DNA of 64,000 nucleotides, taken from the NCBI RefSeq assembly GCF_014208035.1, contig NZ_JACHMK010000001.1:2542001-2606000 (forward strand), in the 5' to 3' direction. The number at the start of each line of letters is the position of its first letter. Position 1 is the first letter of the stretch. Below are positions 27,629 through 37,353 of the stretch, in pieces. This DNA comes from Schaalia hyovaginalis (GTDB lineage Bacteria > Actinomycetota > Actinomycetes > Actinomycetales > Actinomycetaceae). A program made the translations under genes and the position numbers. The notes under the pieces are model-generated. The model ran no database searches, was not told the origin of the DNA, and was given only the letters and a program-made list of their open reading frames with translations.

Positions 27629-28369
27629 TCATGCCGGGCGGAATTCGAAGCGCTCGAATCCCAGGGATTCGCATTCCCGCGCGAGCGCCCGCACCTGCTC
27701 GTCCCAGCCCATCGTCGAGGCTTCGAAGCCCTTCGGAGCACCGAGTTCCCGCGCCTGCTGCAGGGCGAAGGCGCGCGCTCCGGCTGCTCTGGCGGCGCGC
27801 GCGACCCTGAGTCCGTCCTTCGGCCCGTCCGGGTAGACGGTGAGGCGGACTTCGTGGTCGACCTCGGGGCGGGCGAGGAGGATGCGCAGGGACTCCCAGG
27901 CCTTCTCGCCCGAGCCCCGGCGCCCGGCCACGGCCTCGTAGTGCTCGGGCAGCGCCTTGATGTCGATGCCGACCCAGTCGACGAGGCCGCCCTCGAGAAT
28001 CGATTCCAGTCTGCCCGGATACGGGCCGGCCGTGTGGAGGCCGACCTCGAACCCGAGCTCGCGGACCCGTCTCATCGCGGGGAGGAGGGCGTGCTGGCGC
28101 GTCGCCTCGCCGCCGGAGAAGACGACGCCGTCGAGCAGGCCGCGACGGCGCGAAAGCAGGTCCTCGAGGGCGCTCCACGCGACGACGCCGGGGATCCTCG
28201 GGTCGAGGATCGCCGAGTTCTGGCAGTAGGGGCAGGCCCACGGGCACCCCTGGGCGAACACGGAGGCGACGAACTTGCCCGGCCAATCGACCGTCGACAT
28301 GGGGACGATGCCGGCGATCTGGAGGTCGTCCGGTGAGAACCCCGCGGCCCCGCGTCCGCCCTCGTCCAT
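27629..28369 (-). CDS. nrdG: Anaerobic ribonucleotide reductase activating protein (NrdG)
   Basis: A 246-residue radical-SAM enzyme. The cluster motif is CPWACPYC (CxxxCxxC) at about 42-49, followed by the SAM-binding GGE in VFSGGEATRQ. It generates the glycyl radical on NrdD with SAM and reduced flavodoxin. It begins 1 bp after the nrdD stop, so both belong to one operon. The presence of this pair indicates growth without oxygen. Confidence 0.93.
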   Translation of the reverse strand: MDEGGRGAAGFSPDDLQIAGIVPMSTVDWPGKFVASVFAQGCPWACPYCQNSAILDPRIPGVVAWSALEDLLSRRRGLLDGVVFSGGEATRQHALLPAMRRVRELGFEVGLHTAGPYPGRLESILEGGLVDWVGIDIKALPEHYEAVAGRRGSGEKAWESLRILLARPEVDHEVRLTVYPDGPKDGLRVARAARAAGARAFALQQARELGAPKGFEASTMGWDEQVRALARECESLGFERFEFRPA

Positions 28370-28370
28370 G

Positions 28371-30251
28371 TCAGCGGGCGTCGACCGGCGGGAAGGCGGA
28401 GACGAGCTCGCCGTGGCGCGCGGCCGCGTCCTCGGAGAACATCTGGCGCTCGGCGTACTCGCCCTTCTTGCCGATGTTGAAGGAGTGGACGGGCCGGAAG
28501 TAGCCCATGACGCGGGTCCACACCTCGCATGCGACGGGCTCGCGATCCGGGTGGGCCTCGGCGCACTTGTCGCAGGTGAAGTGCTCGCCCGCGAGGTAGC
28601 CGTGGACCGGGCAGATCGAGAAGGTCGGGGTGATCGTGATGTAGGGGACCTTGAAGGCGGTGAGGGAGCGGCGGACCATCTCCTTGCACGCCTGGCCCGA
28701 GCTCATCTTCTCGCCCATGTAGAGGTGGAGGACCGTGCCGCCCGTGTACTTGCCCTGGAGGACCTCCTGGTCCTCGAGGGCCTGGAAGGGGTCCTCCGTG
28801 TAGGAGACGGGCAGCTGCGAGGAGTTCGTGTAGTACGGCTGCTCGGGGGTGCCGGCCTGGATGATGCCGGGGAAGCGCTTCTTGTCCTCCTTGGCGAAGC
28901 GGTAGGTCGTCCCCTCGGCGGGGGTGGCCTCGAGGTTGTACATGTGGCCGGTCGCCTCTTGGCGTTCGACCATGCGGTCGCGGACGTGATCGAGGATCCG
29001 CACGCACATGTCGAAGCCGCGCGCATCGGTGATGTCGTACTCGTCGCCGGAGAAGTTGCGGACCATCTCGTTCATGCCGTTGACGCCGATGGTCGAGAAG
29101 TGGTTGTCGAGGTGGCCGAGGTAGCGCTTCGAGTAGGGGAAGAGTCCGCGGTCCATGTGGAAGCGGATGGTCTCGCGCTTGCGCTCCAGGGAGTCGGAGG
29201 CGATGTCGATGAGGCGGTCGAGTTCGGCGACGAGGGCGTCCTCGTCGCCTGCGAAGCGGTAGCCGAGGCGCGCCATGTTCATCGTGACGACGCCGATCGA
29301 GCCGGTGAGCTCGGCGGATCCGAAGAGGCCGTTGCCGCGTTTGAGCAGCTCGCGCAGATCGAGCTGGAGGCGGCAGCACATCGAGCGGATCATGTGCGGG
29401 TCGAGGTCGGAGTTGATGAAGTTCTGGAAGTAGGGCAGGCCGTACTTCGCGGTCATCGTGAAGAGGCGGTCGGCGTTCTCGGTGTTCCAGTCGAAGTCGG
29501 GGGTGATGTTGTAGGTCGGGATCGGGAAGGTGAAGACGCGGCCGTCCGCGTCGCCGCCCGTCATGACCTCGATGAAGGCCCGGTTGATGAGGTCCATCTC
29601 GTGCTGGAGTTCGCCGTAGGTGAAGTCGCAGACCTCATCGGCGATGAGCGGGTACTCCTCGCGCAGGTCGTCCGGGCAGGTCCAGTCGAAGGTGAGGTTC
29701 GTGAAGGGGCACTGGCTGCCCCAGCGGGAGGGGACGTTGAGGTTGTAGATGAGCTCTTGCATGCACTGGACGATCTCCTCGTACTCCATGTCGTCCAGGC
29801 GCACGAAGGGGGCCATGTAGGTGTCGAAGGAGGAGAAGGCCTGGGCGCCGGCCCATTCGTTCTGGAGGGTGCCGAGGAAGTTGACGATCTGGCCGCAGGC
29901 GGAGGAGAAGTGGGCGGGCGGGGCGGACGCGATCGCGCCGGTCACGCCGTTGAAGCCTTCCTGGATGAGGCGCTTGAGGCTCCATCCGGCGCAGTAGCCC
30001 GCGAACATGTCGAGGTCGTGGACGTGGATGTCGCCGCTGCGGTGGGCCTCGCCGATCTCGGGGGTGTAGATCTGCTCGAGCCAGTAGTTCGCGATGATCT
30101 TGCCCGCGGAGTTGAGGATGAGCCCGCCGAGGGAGTAGCCCTGGTTCGCGTTCGCGTTGACGCGCCAGTCGGATCGGTCGAGGTACTCCTCGACGGTGCC
30201 GATCGCGTCCACGTCGTAGCGTGCGGAGCGGTTCTGAACGGCCTCATCCAT
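28371..30251 (-). CDS. nrdD: Anaerobic ribonucleoside-triphosphate reductase (NrdD)
   Basis: A 626-residue class III reductase making dNTPs from NTPs without oxygen. The C-terminal zinc site reads ICPVHGYL ... TCDKC, and the glycyl-radical loop is TRVMGYFRPVHSFN, with the radical Gly at about residue 583. Active-site Cys residues lie in the barrel (SSACGQIVNF, MCCRLQLD). No N-terminal ATP-cone is evident, so allosteric activity control may be missing. The ATG at 30251 has GAGAGG 8 nt upstream; a GTG at 30260 is in frame. Two NrdR-type boxes lie 125-170 bp upstream. Confidence 0.94.
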   Translation of the reverse strand: MDEAVQNRSARYDVDAIGTVEEYLDRSDWRVNANANQGYSLGGLILNSAGKIIANYWLEQIYTPEIGEAHRSGDIHVHDLDMFAGYCAGWSLKRLIQEGFNGVTGAIASAPPAHFSSACGQIVNFLGTLQNEWAGAQAFSSFDTYMAPFVRLDDMEYEEIVQCMQELIYNLNVPSRWGSQCPFTNLTFDWTCPDDLREEYPLIADEVCDFTYGELQHEMDLINRAFIEVMTGGDADGRVFTFPIPTYNITPDFDWNTENADRLFTMTAKYGLPYFQNFINSDLDPHMIRSMCCRLQLDLRELLKRGNGLFGSAELTGSIGVVTMNMARLGYRFAGDEDALVAELDRLIDIASDSLERKRETIRFHMDRGLFPYSKRYLGHLDNHFSTIGVNGMNEMVRNFSGDEYDITDARGFDMCVRILDHVRDRMVERQEATGHMYNLEATPAEGTTYRFAKEDKKRFPGIIQAGTPEQPYYTNSSQLPVSYTEDPFQALEDQEVLQGKYTGGTVLHLYMGEKMSSGQACKEMVRRSLTAFKVPYITITPTFSICPVHGYLAGEHFTCDKCAEAHPDREPVACEVWTRVMGYFRPVHSFNIGKKGEYAERQMFSEDAAARHGELVSAFPPVDAR

Positions 30252-30375
30252 TGTTGTCACCTCTCGGGTCGAATGCGAGCGCCTGCAACGCGCATCCGCG
30301 GGAACGGCCGACGCGAGGGCGCCGCCGACCCCGGAGGGGGTGTGCGGGAAGGCTTCCGTATGAGTCGCGCCCGGG

Positions 30376-30423
30376 GCACTACATGTCGTGCTCGAGGCGA
30401 ACGGGTACCACTGTATCTAGTGC
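30376..30423 (-). promoter_or_regulatory. Paired NrdR boxes upstream of nrdD
   Basis: Two 16-bp palindromes, GCACTACATGTCGTGC (30376-30391) and CCACTGTATCTAGTGC (30408-30423), start 32 bp apart, i.e. three helical turns. Both fit the NrdR consensus ACACWATATNTWGTGT in their outer positions. NrdR represses ribonucleotide reductase genes at such paired sites. Confidence 0.75.
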
Positions 30424-30604
30424 CATCGGAGAATGCGAGGAGCCCGACTCGCGACACGCCGGAGCTCCTCGCTCAGGGGTGCCACAAGCCCGAACAACGG
30501 GGACTTCGGTCCCGATCCCCCGGGTCCGATGAGGCCGCGCCGCACGCGCGAAGGGGCCCGCCGCCCCCGGTTCCGAACCGGTTCAGGGCTGATTCCAAGC
30601 CGCT

Positions 30605-31570
30605 TCAGGACCGATTCACGCAGAGCGCATCGACCTCGTGGAGCACCGCGCCGCACGCGCCCGCCACCCAGGCGGTCCCGGCCAAGGCGAGCAGCCGCGC
30701 CCGCCATGCGTGCTCCGCGAGGAACTCCGAATAGCCGAAGCCCGAAGCCCCGGGAGTCGCGACCGCGACGAGGTCGACGCCCCTAAGCGCCGCGAAGGAG
30801 AGCAGCAAGGCGAGGACGAGGAGGACGAGGACGAGGACCGCCATCACGCGTCGCGCCTGCGGGACGTGGCGCTCCCGCCGTTCGATCGGGGTCAGCGCCA
30901 GGGCCCAGGCGCCCGCGATGAGGACGGCGACGAGGACGTCGGCGAGACGGTGCCATGCCGACACCATGACCGACACGCCCATGAGGGCCGTCCACGCCCA
31001 TCCCAACCAGGCCACCGGACCGCGCGACCAGTTCGGCGCCACCATGACGAGCGCCAGGGCGAAGGAGATCGCGACCGTCGTGTGCCCGGAGGGGAGCGAG
31101 TTGGGAATCGCCGTGGTCACGTGGAGGTCGGGCCGGTCGAGCAGCCACTTGACCAGCTGAGTCGTCGCATTCGCACCCAGGACCACCGCCAGGGCCCGTC
31201 CGGCGAGGGTGCGTCTGCGGCGGATCAGCGCGAAGAAGGCGATGAGCACGCCGACGAGGACGATCATCGGCAGCGAAACGAGCGAGGTCACGAGCTTAGA
31301 CACCCCGCCGAATCGGTCCGACCAGTGGATCGCCGATTCCATGAAGAGCGTGTCCATGCCCTGGCCCCGCGCGGTTCCCACGGCAGTGCGGCCGAGGGCG
31401 AAGGCGAGGAGGGCGCACACGAGGGCCCCGAGGACCCTGCGCCTCAGCGCCCAGGTGTACCACCGGTCCGGATGCGCAGCGGGCACAGGGCCGCGGCCGG
31501 AACCCCCCGACGCGCCCCCGGACTGATTCGAACCCGGAGAATCACCGGGGCGGAAAGCCCGATCAGGCAT
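30605..31570 (-). CDS. PAP2-superfamily membrane phosphatase
   Basis: A 321-residue protein with a Pro/Gly-rich N-terminal tail and about six membrane helices. The phosphatase motifs are KWLLDRPDLH, PSGHTTVAIS and a third motif around SAWHRLADVLV. The family removes phosphate from lipid phosphates such as undecaprenyl pyrophosphate or phosphatidate, with the active site facing outward. The ATG at 31570 has GGGAGG 5 nt upstream; a longer frame upstream lacks support. About 345 bp separate it from the nrdD start. Confidence 0.86.
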   Translation of the reverse strand: MPDRAFRPGDSPGSNQSGGASGGSGRGPVPAAHPDRWYTWALRRRVLGALVCALLAFALGRTAVGTARGQGMDTLFMESAIHWSDRFGGVSKLVTSLVSLPMIVLVGVLIAFFALIRRRRTLAGRALAVVLGANATTQLVKWLLDRPDLHVTTAIPNSLPSGHTTVAISFALALVMVAPNWSRGPVAWLGWAWTALMGVSVMVSAWHRLADVLVAVLIAGAWALALTPIERRERHVPQARRVMAVLVLVLLVLALLLSFAALRGVDLVAVATPGASGFGYSEFLAEHAWRARLLALAGTAWVAGACGAVLHEVDALCVNRS

Positions 31571-31753
31571 CGCGCCTCCCAACCTCGCCGAACTCGAACA
31601 TCCCCCAACTGTAACGAGCGCGCAACCAGCGCGCCGGACGCCACCCGCTCTGCGGGCCTCCCCGATCGGCGTCCTCAAGACCCCGCAGCCGCGCCCGCTC
31701 GCCGCCCCTCGGATACAGTGGACGCCAACGACCATCCCGGAACAGGAGCGCCC

Positions 31754-32218
31754 GTGCCCGCCGCGACCCCAGTGAATACCGACCGCATCCGCGCGATGCT
31801 GTCGGACCGAGACGTCTCCTTCGGCGAGTACGACGAGGCCGAACTCGCCGTCCCCACCCTCAACGCCGTCTACTTCTGGGACACCTCGAACCCGCAGATC
31901 CTGCAGCTGCGCGCCCAATGGCGGGGCATCGCCACGACCGACGCCCAGTTCGCCGCCCTGGTCGAGGAGGTGGCCAAGTGCAACTCCATGCGCACCGGGC
32001 CCAAGGCCTACCTCGCGCCCTTCGAGGACGGCAAGCAGTACGGCCTCATCGCCGAATGCAATGTCATCGCCACCGACGGCCTCACCCCCGCCCAGCTCGA
32101 CAGCTTCTGCGAGACCTCGATGACGATGATCATGGGATTCCTCGCCGATCTCGAGGACGCGCTTCCCGACTTCGTGGATTGGCGCGAGACCGACGCCGAT
32201 GAGGAGCCCCGCTCATGA
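31754..32218 (+). CDS. YbjN-domain protein, first copy
   Basis: A 154-residue soluble protein of the YbjN (T3SS-chaperone-like fold) family. Recognisable parts are FWDTSNPQILQLRAQWRG, the mid-strand AYLAPFEDGKQYGLIAECNVIA and the helix QLDSFCETSMTMIMGFLADLE. The GTG at 31754 has AGGAG 5 nt upstream. The stop overlaps the second YbjN gene by 4 bp. YbjN proteins modulate stress and motility in enterobacteria; the actinobacterial role is unknown. The tight link to the helicase gene is notable. Confidence 0.85.
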   Translation: MPAATPVNTDRIRAMLSDRDVSFGEYDEAELAVPTLNAVYFWDTSNPQILQLRAQWRGIATTDAQFAALVEEVAKCNSMRTGPKAYLAPFEDGKQYGLIAECNVIATDGLTPAQLDSFCETSMTMIMGFLADLEDALPDFVDWRETDADEEPRS

Positions 32219-32697
32219 ACCCCCTCTACGCAGTCCCCGATGATGACGCCTCGCCCTACCCCCTCGACTTCGACCGGCTGGTCGAGCACGTCCGCGAGCT
32301 GGGCTACGGCCTCGACGTGATCGTCGAGGGCCGAGCCGCCGGAGCGATCTTCGACACGATCCCCTTCCACTTCTCGATCGACGCATCCGGGCGATTCCTC
32401 TCGATCCGCGCCATGTGGGACACGGGCCTGCCCTTCGCCCCCTCCCAGCACGCGATCTTCGCCGCGGCCGATTCTTGGAACCGGGAGAAGTACTTCCCGA
32501 CCGTGTACGCCATGCCCGGTCAGGACCGCAACGCCGAAGTGCTCGGCGACCTCGTGCTCGACATCACCCAGGGCGTATCGAACGACCAGCTCACGCAGAA
32601 CATCAGAGCGGGCATCTCCACGGGACTCGACGCGATGGCCTACATGCAGGAGGCCGCGGCGCAGACTCTCGGCTGGGTCGATCCGCGCGCGAAATGA
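32215..32697 (+). CDS. YbjN-domain protein, second copy
   Basis: A 160-residue paralogue of the preceding gene, coupled to it and to the helicase by 4-bp overlaps at both ends. It keeps the family pattern: [16 protein letters not shown], a strand [25 protein letters not shown] and a C-terminal helix [15 protein letters not shown]. The divergence between the two copies suggests that they form a heterodimer. That is inference. Confidence 0.85.
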   Translation: MNPLYAVPDDDASPYPLDFDRLVEHVRELGYGLDVIVEGRAAGAIFDTIPFHFSIDASGRFLSIRAMWDTGLPFAPSQHAIFAAADSWNREKYFPTVYAMPGQDRNAEVLGDLVLDITQGVSNDQLTQNIRAGISTGLDAMAYMQEAAAQTLGWVDPRAK

Positions 32698-35393
32698 CCC
32701 CCGGGAGCGCCGGCGCTGAAGAGCCGGCGAACGCGCACTCCCCCCGGGCCGCCCTCGCCCGGCCCTCGGCCCAGGACCTCGTCGACCTCCTGCGCTCCAT
32801 GTCCGCGGGCGACGACCGCCTCGTCGACGTGCGCGTCATCCCCGGCCGCGCCGAACGCCTCGCGGCCTGGCCCGACTGGGTCGCACCGGACCTCGTCGAG
32901 GCCTGGCGCGCCAAGGGCGCACCCGCCCCATGGAGCCACCAGGCCGAAGCCCTCGACGCCATCCGCTCCGGACGCGATGTCGTCCTCGCCACAGGCACGG
33001 GATCGGGCAAATCCGCGCCCGCATGGACCCCGATCCTGTCCGACCTGGTCGCCTCGGAGGAATCGGGCCGGATCTCCGCGATCCGCAGGCGCCCGACCTG
33101 CCTCTACCTGTCGCCGACGAAAGCACTGGCGGCCGACCAGTTGGCCGGCCTGTCAAGGCTGCTCGCCCTCGGCCCCGAGGGATCGCCCCTGCGCCTCGTG
33201 CGCGCGACGACCGCGGACGGCGACACCCCGCGCGAGGCGAAGGACTGGGCGCGCGCGAACGCCGACATCATCCTCACGAACCCGGACTACCTGCACTACG
33301 TGATGCTCCCGGGGCACGAGCGCTGGACCCGCTTCCTCGCCTCCCTCAAGTACCTCGTCATCGATGAGCTGCACCATTGGCGCGGCATCGTCGGCAGTCA
33401 CATCGCCCTCGTCGTCCGCAGGCTCCTGCGACTGGCGCATTCCCTCGGCGCCGACCCGGTCGTCATCATGCTCTCGGCGACGGTCCGCCGGCCCGAAGCG
33501 GTGGGAGAGGCGATGACGGGCCGCCCCGCGATCGCCATCGACGAGGACGGTTCGCCCGCCGGAGCCCATCATCTCGTCCTGTGGCAGGGAAGGCTCGTCC
33601 CCGATGAGGCCGAGGTCGACATCTCCGCCTTCCTGCGCGCCGTCGCGGGCGAGGAGATCGTCCTCGAGGCCCCGCTCCGCCGACTGTCCGGGCAGAGCGA
33701 AGCCGCGAACCTCACCGCCGCCTTCATGGAGCGGGGCGCCCGGCTCCTCACCTTCGTGCGCTCGCGCGCCGGAGCCGAAGCCGTCGCCCAGCAGGTTCGG
33801 GACAGGCTCTCAGCCCACGCCTCCCCGCTGACCTGCGGAATCGCCGCCTATCGCGGAGGCTACCTGCCCGAAGAGCGGCGCGCCCTCGAACAGGGACTGC
33901 GCACGGGCGATCTCCGGGCCGTCGCCACGACCTCCGCCCTCGAGCTCGGACTCGACGTATCGGGACTGGACGCCACGATCACCGCCGGGTGGCCGGGCAC
34001 CCGCGCCTCCTTGTGGCAGCAGGCGGGGCGCGCCGGCAGGGCGGGTTCGCCCGGCGTGTCCGTGCTCATCGCCTCGGACAACCCCCTCGACGCCTATCTC
34101 GTCCACCACCCTGACGAGATCTTCGCCCCCGTCGAATCGGCCGTCATCGACCCGCGCAACCCCTGGGTGCTCGCCCCGCATCTCGCGGCGGCCGCCGCTG
34201 AACTGCCGCTGTCCGAGGTGCGCGACGACGGCGAGGACCTCGCCCTCTTTGGCGAGGACTTCCCCGGGCTGGCCGATTCGCTCGTCGCCCGGGGGTATCT
34301 GCGTCGGCGTCCCGCCGGCTGGTTCTGGGATGCGACTCGCAGTGAGCGCCCCTCCGATCTGACGGATCTGCGCGGGTCGGGAGGGGACGTCCAGATCGTC
34401 GAGGTCCGATCCGGCCAGGTCATCGGCACGATCGACGAGCCCTCCGCCGATGCGCACGTCTTCCCGGACGCGGTCTACGTCCATCAGGGCCGCACTTTCC
34501 ACGTCCTGTCGCTGTCCTCCTTGGAGCAGCCGATCGAGTCCGCGGGGCGGGCGGGCGGTGCCGTCCCCGAAGGCGCTGGCGACGCGGGGACGATCGACGA
34601 GGGGCAGATCGCGGCGGGGACGATCGGCGAGGGCGGGGCTTCTCGTCCGCCGGGGGGCGCATCGGCTTCAGCGCCGGCGCCCGGTGCGGGCGCCCTTCCC
34701 GTCTACATCGCCCCGCCCTCGTCGATACGGGAGCGCCAGCGCGTCGCCCTGGTGGAGGAGGTCCGCACACCGCTGCGCACTCGCGCCAAGCAGCACGTCT
34801 CCGTCGCGGTCCGCGGGGTCGAGGAGACGTGGACGAGCCGGGACGGCCTGGTCGTGTGGCGCTACGGTTCCGTCGAGGTCGCGACCCGCGTCACGGATTA
34901 CGACCTGCTCCGCCTTCCCCGCCTGGAGTTCATCCGCAACATCGAGCTGCGCCTGCCGATGCGGACCCTGCCGACGAAGGCCGTGTGGTACGAGCTGGCA
35001 CCGGGGGCTCTGGCGGCGCTGGGTCTTGAAGCGGGGGAGCTCCCCGGCGCCCTGCACGCCGCCGAGCACGCGGCGATCGGGATGCTGCCGCTGCTGGCGA
35101 CTTGCGACCGGTGGGATCTCGGCGGCCTGTCCACCGCGATCCATGACGATACGGGGCTCCCGACCGTCTTCGTCCACGACGCCTTCCGAGGAGGGGCCGG
35201 GCACGCGCGCTGCGGTTTCGACCGGGCGAAGGAGTGGATCGAGTCGACGCTCTCCAACGTGACGGAGTGCGACTGCGAGACCGGCTGCCCGCGCTGCGTG
35301 CAGTCGCCGAAGTGCGGGAACGGCAACGAACCCCTGTCCAAGGCGGGAGCGATCGTCCTCCTCGGCTTCCTCGCCGAGCGCTGCCCCGGTTGA
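32694..35393 (+). CDS. DEAD/DEAH helicase with DUF1998 domain (MrfA/Hrq1-like)
   Basis: An 899-residue SF2 helicase. Motif [10 protein letters not shown], motif [10 protein letters not shown] (DELH variant), motif III SATVRRP, motif [12 protein letters not shown]. The C-terminal DUF1998 domain holds four Cys in [16 protein letters not shown]. This architecture is that of B. subtilis MrfA (mitomycin repair) and yeast Hrq1, so a 3'-5' helicase in DNA crosslink repair is likely. A 55-residue Gly/Ala/Pro-rich insert lies near residues 610-665. Mycobacteria have a homologue (Rv3649) beside the same Tad cluster. The start overlaps the YbjN gene. Confidence 0.9.
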   Translation: MTPGSAGAEEPANAHSPRAALARPSAQDLVDLLRSMSAGDDRLVDVRVIPGRAERLAAWPDWVAPDLVEAWRAKGAPAPWSHQAEALDAIRSGRDVVLATGTGSGKSAPAWTPILSDLVASEESGRISAIRRRPTCLYLSPTKALAADQLAGLSRLLALGPEGSPLRLVRATTADGDTPREAKDWARANADIILTNPDYLHYVMLPGHERWTRFLASLKYLVIDELHHWRGIVGSHIALVVRRLLRLAHSLGADPVVIMLSATVRRPEAVGEAMTGRPAIAIDEDGSPAGAHHLVLWQGRLVPDEAEVDISAFLRAVAGEEIVLEAPLRRLSGQSEAANLTAAFMERGARLLTFVRSRAGAEAVAQQVRDRLSAHASPLTCGIAAYRGGYLPEERRALEQGLRTGDLRAVATTSALELGLDVSGLDATITAGWPGTRASLWQQAGRAGRAGSPGVSVLIASDNPLDAYLVHHPDEIFAPVESAVIDPRNPWVLAPHLAAAAAELPLSEVRDDGEDLALFGEDFPGLADSLVARGYLRRRPAGWFWDATRSERPSDLTDLRGSGGDVQIVEVRSGQVIGTIDEPSADAHVFPDAVYVHQGRTFHVLSLSSLEQPIESAGRAGGAVPEGAGDAGTIDEGQIAAGTIGEGGASRPPGGASASAPAPGAGALPVYIAPPSSIRERQRVALVEEVRTPLRTRAKQHVSVAVRGVEETWTSRDGLVVWRYGSVEVATRVTDYDLLRLPRLEFIRNIELRLPMRTLPTKAVWYELAPGALAALGLEAGELPGALHAAEHAAIGMLPLLATCDRWDLGGLSTAIHDDTGLPTVFVHDAFRGGAGHARCGFDRAKEWIESTLSNVTECDCETGCPRCVQSPKCGNGNEPLSKAGAIVLLGFLAERCPG

Positions 35394-35457
35394 TCGCCCC
35401 TTCAGGCGCAGGGTTCTGGTGACGACTCGGACGCTTCTCCAAGCGCACCCGCTCCGG

Positions 35458-35606
35458 CCCGGCAACAACTCGGACACAACCCCACACTCACCCGGCCCAG
35501 CCCGGCAACAACTCGGACACAACCCCACACTCACCCGGCCCAGCCCGGCAACAACTCGGACACAACCCCACACTCACCCGGCCCAGCCCGGCAACAACTC
35601 GGACAT
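35458..35606 (+). repeat. 43-bp tandem repeat array
   Basis: Three identical 43-bp units (starts 35458, 35501, 35544) and a 20-bp fourth copy at 35587. Each contains GGCAACAACTCGGACAC and CACACTCACCCGGCC. The near-perfect identity indicates recent expansion. It begins 65 bp after the helicase stop. Confidence 0.9.
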
Positions 35607-36129
35607 CACACAGGGACTTCCCGCCGAATCCGCAGGTCATATGGATGTTCGCGGGTCCGACGCTGCCGCAATGACCGACTTGTCGTCACAGGCCTTACAT
35701 GACGTGTCCGACTTGTCGCCATGCCGCCCGCGGGAGGTCTTCGCGCATCCCCACCGCGACCAGGGGCACTGCGACCGCACTCGACCAGCGGCACCGCGGT
35801 CCGGGAGACAGCACGACCAGAGAGGCATCGCGACCAGGGACGCCGTGCGGGGGCACGGCACCAGAACACCCTGCGCAGACAGCATGAAGGGCGGCCCGAG
35901 GGGGAGAACGGCACCGAGGCCCTCGTCGCACCATGCCGCAGGCACCATGAAGGGCTGGCCCAGCGGGCCAGCCCTTCACAGCATCCCATCAACACAGTGC
36001 GAGTCTTCGATATGCTCCCTCTCCGGTGCTCGGATCGTCCACAGTTCCGAGCTCCTCTTCACTTGATGTCCTGACGATACGAAGCCGTCCTTGAGGAACC
36101 ATAGAATCCACCTGAAAGTTCCCTGGGAT
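35607..36129. other. Gene-free stretch with degenerate repeats
   Basis: No frame looks coding. The DNA has related words repeated at irregular spacing, such as CCGACTTGTCG (about 35670 and 35709) and GCGACCAGGGGCAC-like blocks (35756-35850). A strong hairpin sits at 35949-35977. It separates the convergent helicase and Tad pilus genes. Confidence 0.6.
35949..35977. terminator. Terminator hairpin at the Tad operon end
   Basis: A perfect 13-bp stem (arm GAAGGGCTGGCCC) with loop AGC, in the convergent gap between the helicase and the Tad genes. Confidence 0.8.
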
Positions 36130-36744
36130 TTACTCCTCCGGTACGGGATCGACGCCCCCTTCCGTCAGCTCTGTCAGCGGACCGGCGCGCGCCCGCGCTC
36201 GGATCGGGGCGTTGAACCCGAGGATCGACCTGCGAACGGACACGATCACCCGGGTGTCGGCTCCCAGCACCTCGCAGGATTCCATGACCGTCCCGTTCTC
36301 GCGCGCCACCGCGTCGGCTGTCGCGCAGGGCCGATCCCCGACGTCTTCCCACAGCGCGGTCGCCGAGATGTCGGCGCCCGCGAGCGCGCTGAGCGCGGCG
36401 ACCGCATCGACTCGGGCGCGCTCACCCAGAGCCACGGACGAAGCGGCGAGGATCAATGCGCAGGTGAGAGCCAGGGCGGCGAGCCCTGCGACGAGGATCG
36501 TTCCGGAGCCGGATTCGCCGTCGGGACCATTCCGGCTCCTCGCCGGACGGGAGCGCTCGATCCGATTCCGATCCGCATCGCCGCCGCTGCGCCGACGCGC
36601 GACCCTGGAGCCGCAGATCCCTGAATCCCTCCCCCGACTCCGGTCGGGGCCCGATGCGCAGTCCGTCGGCAGACCGCTCCCCGGGCCCGCGAGCGCCCGC
36701 AACAGGCGAGCCCACCGCGGCGACGCCGAGCCGGTGGCGTTCAC
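36130..36744 (-). CDS. Rv3654c-family TadE-like secreted pseudopilin
   Basis: A 204-residue frame whose recognisable part begins at about residue 78: SGSGTILVAGLAALALTCALIL, a pilin-type hydrophobic helix, then ARVDAVAALSALAGADISA and a Cys pair (CATADAVARENG ... SCEVLG). This is the Rv3654c pattern in the actinobacterial Tad locus. The preceding 75 residues are Arg/Ser/Gly-rich and unlike the family; a downstream start is possible. The chosen ATG at 36744 overlaps the tadE stop by 4 bp. Last gene of the pilin cluster. Confidence 0.78.
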   Translation of the reverse strand: MNATGSASPRWARLLRALAGPGSGLPTDCASGPDRSRGRDSGICGSRVARRRSGGDADRNRIERSRPARSRNGPDGESGSGTILVAGLAALALTCALILAASSVALGERARVDAVAALSALAGADISATALWEDVGDRPCATADAVARENGTVMESCEVLGADTRVIVSVRRSILGFNAPIRARARAGPLTELTEGGVDPVPEE

Positions 36745-37142
36745 GGGGTCATCACCGACAGACGGGCCCTGACCTCGCAGGAGGCTTCGGGGATCGCCCA
36801 GCCGATGAGGCCGTGCGCGGGCAGGGAGGCCCTCGCAGTCACCCAGGCCCCCTCCCGGAGCGCGTAAACGCGGGCTCCGCGCCCCAAGAGAGCCCCGAGC
36901 GCCTCGGAGCCGACGAGATCGGGATCGGACGCGCCCTCGACCGCTGCGCGAGCCGCCTCGCCCGCGGCCCGGCAGAGCTGCTGACGGGTGATGCCGATGG
37001 ACGATAGCGCGAGGATGAGGGCGAGGATGAGGACGACGACTCCGAAACCGATCGCCAACTCGACCGTTGTCGATCCCCGTTCGCCTCGCCCCGCCGCTCG
37101 ATCCGCTGTCCCGCGAAGCACTGGGGCGCCCATGGGAGTCAT
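36741..37142 (-). CDS. TadE-family pilus assembly pseudopilin
   Basis: A 133-residue protein with the TadE start motif GERGSTTVELAIGFGVVVL: Gly-Ser-Thr-Thr-Val-Glu before a hydrophobic helix, where the Glu sits at position +5 as in pilins. Two Cys (LCRAAGEAARAA, ASCEVRARL) could form a disulfide. It would be processed by a prepilin peptidase and take part in Flp pilus assembly. It lies 7 bp after the pilin gene. Confidence 0.85.
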   Translation of the reverse strand: MTPMGAPVLRGTADRAAGRGERGSTTVELAIGFGVVVLILALILALSSIGITRQQLCRAAGEAARAAVEGASDPDLVGSEALGALLGRGARVYALREGAWVTARASLPAHGLIGWAIPEASCEVRARLSVMTP

Positions 37143-37149
37143 CGCCGGT

Positions 37150-37353
37150 TCAGAACGTGAGAGCCGTCGTGATGATTCCTTGCAGCAGTCCCTTGACCGC
37201 GCCCGATTTCAAGACGACGACGAGGAGCCCCGCGAATCCCGCAGCGGCGATCGCGCCGATCGCGTACTCGACTGTCGTCGATCCCTCCTCTTCGAAGCCC
37301 TCCTGCGCCGGGGCGATCAGGGCGCGAACCGCGGTGCGGATGTGCTGTCTCAT
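37150..37353 (-). CDS. DUF4244 Flp-like pilin
   Basis: A 67-residue protein. The segment EEEGSTTVEYAIGAIAAAG is the type IVb pilin pattern, with the cleavage Gly, the +5 Glu and a long hydrophobic helix. DUF4244 is the actinobacterial form of the Flp subunit. The ATG at 37353 has an excellent AGGAGG site; an earlier in-frame ATG at 37392 has none. First gene of the pilin-tadE-Rv3654c set. Confidence 0.88.
   Translation of the reverse strand: MRQHIRTAVRALIAPAQEGFEEEGSTTVEYAIGAIAAAGFAGLLVVVLKSGAVKGLLQGIITTALTF

Noticed and set aside
28275..30734. Long open frame on the + strand opposite nrdD/nrdG
   Set aside because: It is a composition shadow of the high-GC coding strand; the - strand has NrdD and NrdG motifs throughout.
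35458..35606. 43-bp repeats as a CRISPR array
   Set aside because: Units are joined head to tail without unique spacers, and no cas gene is in the window.
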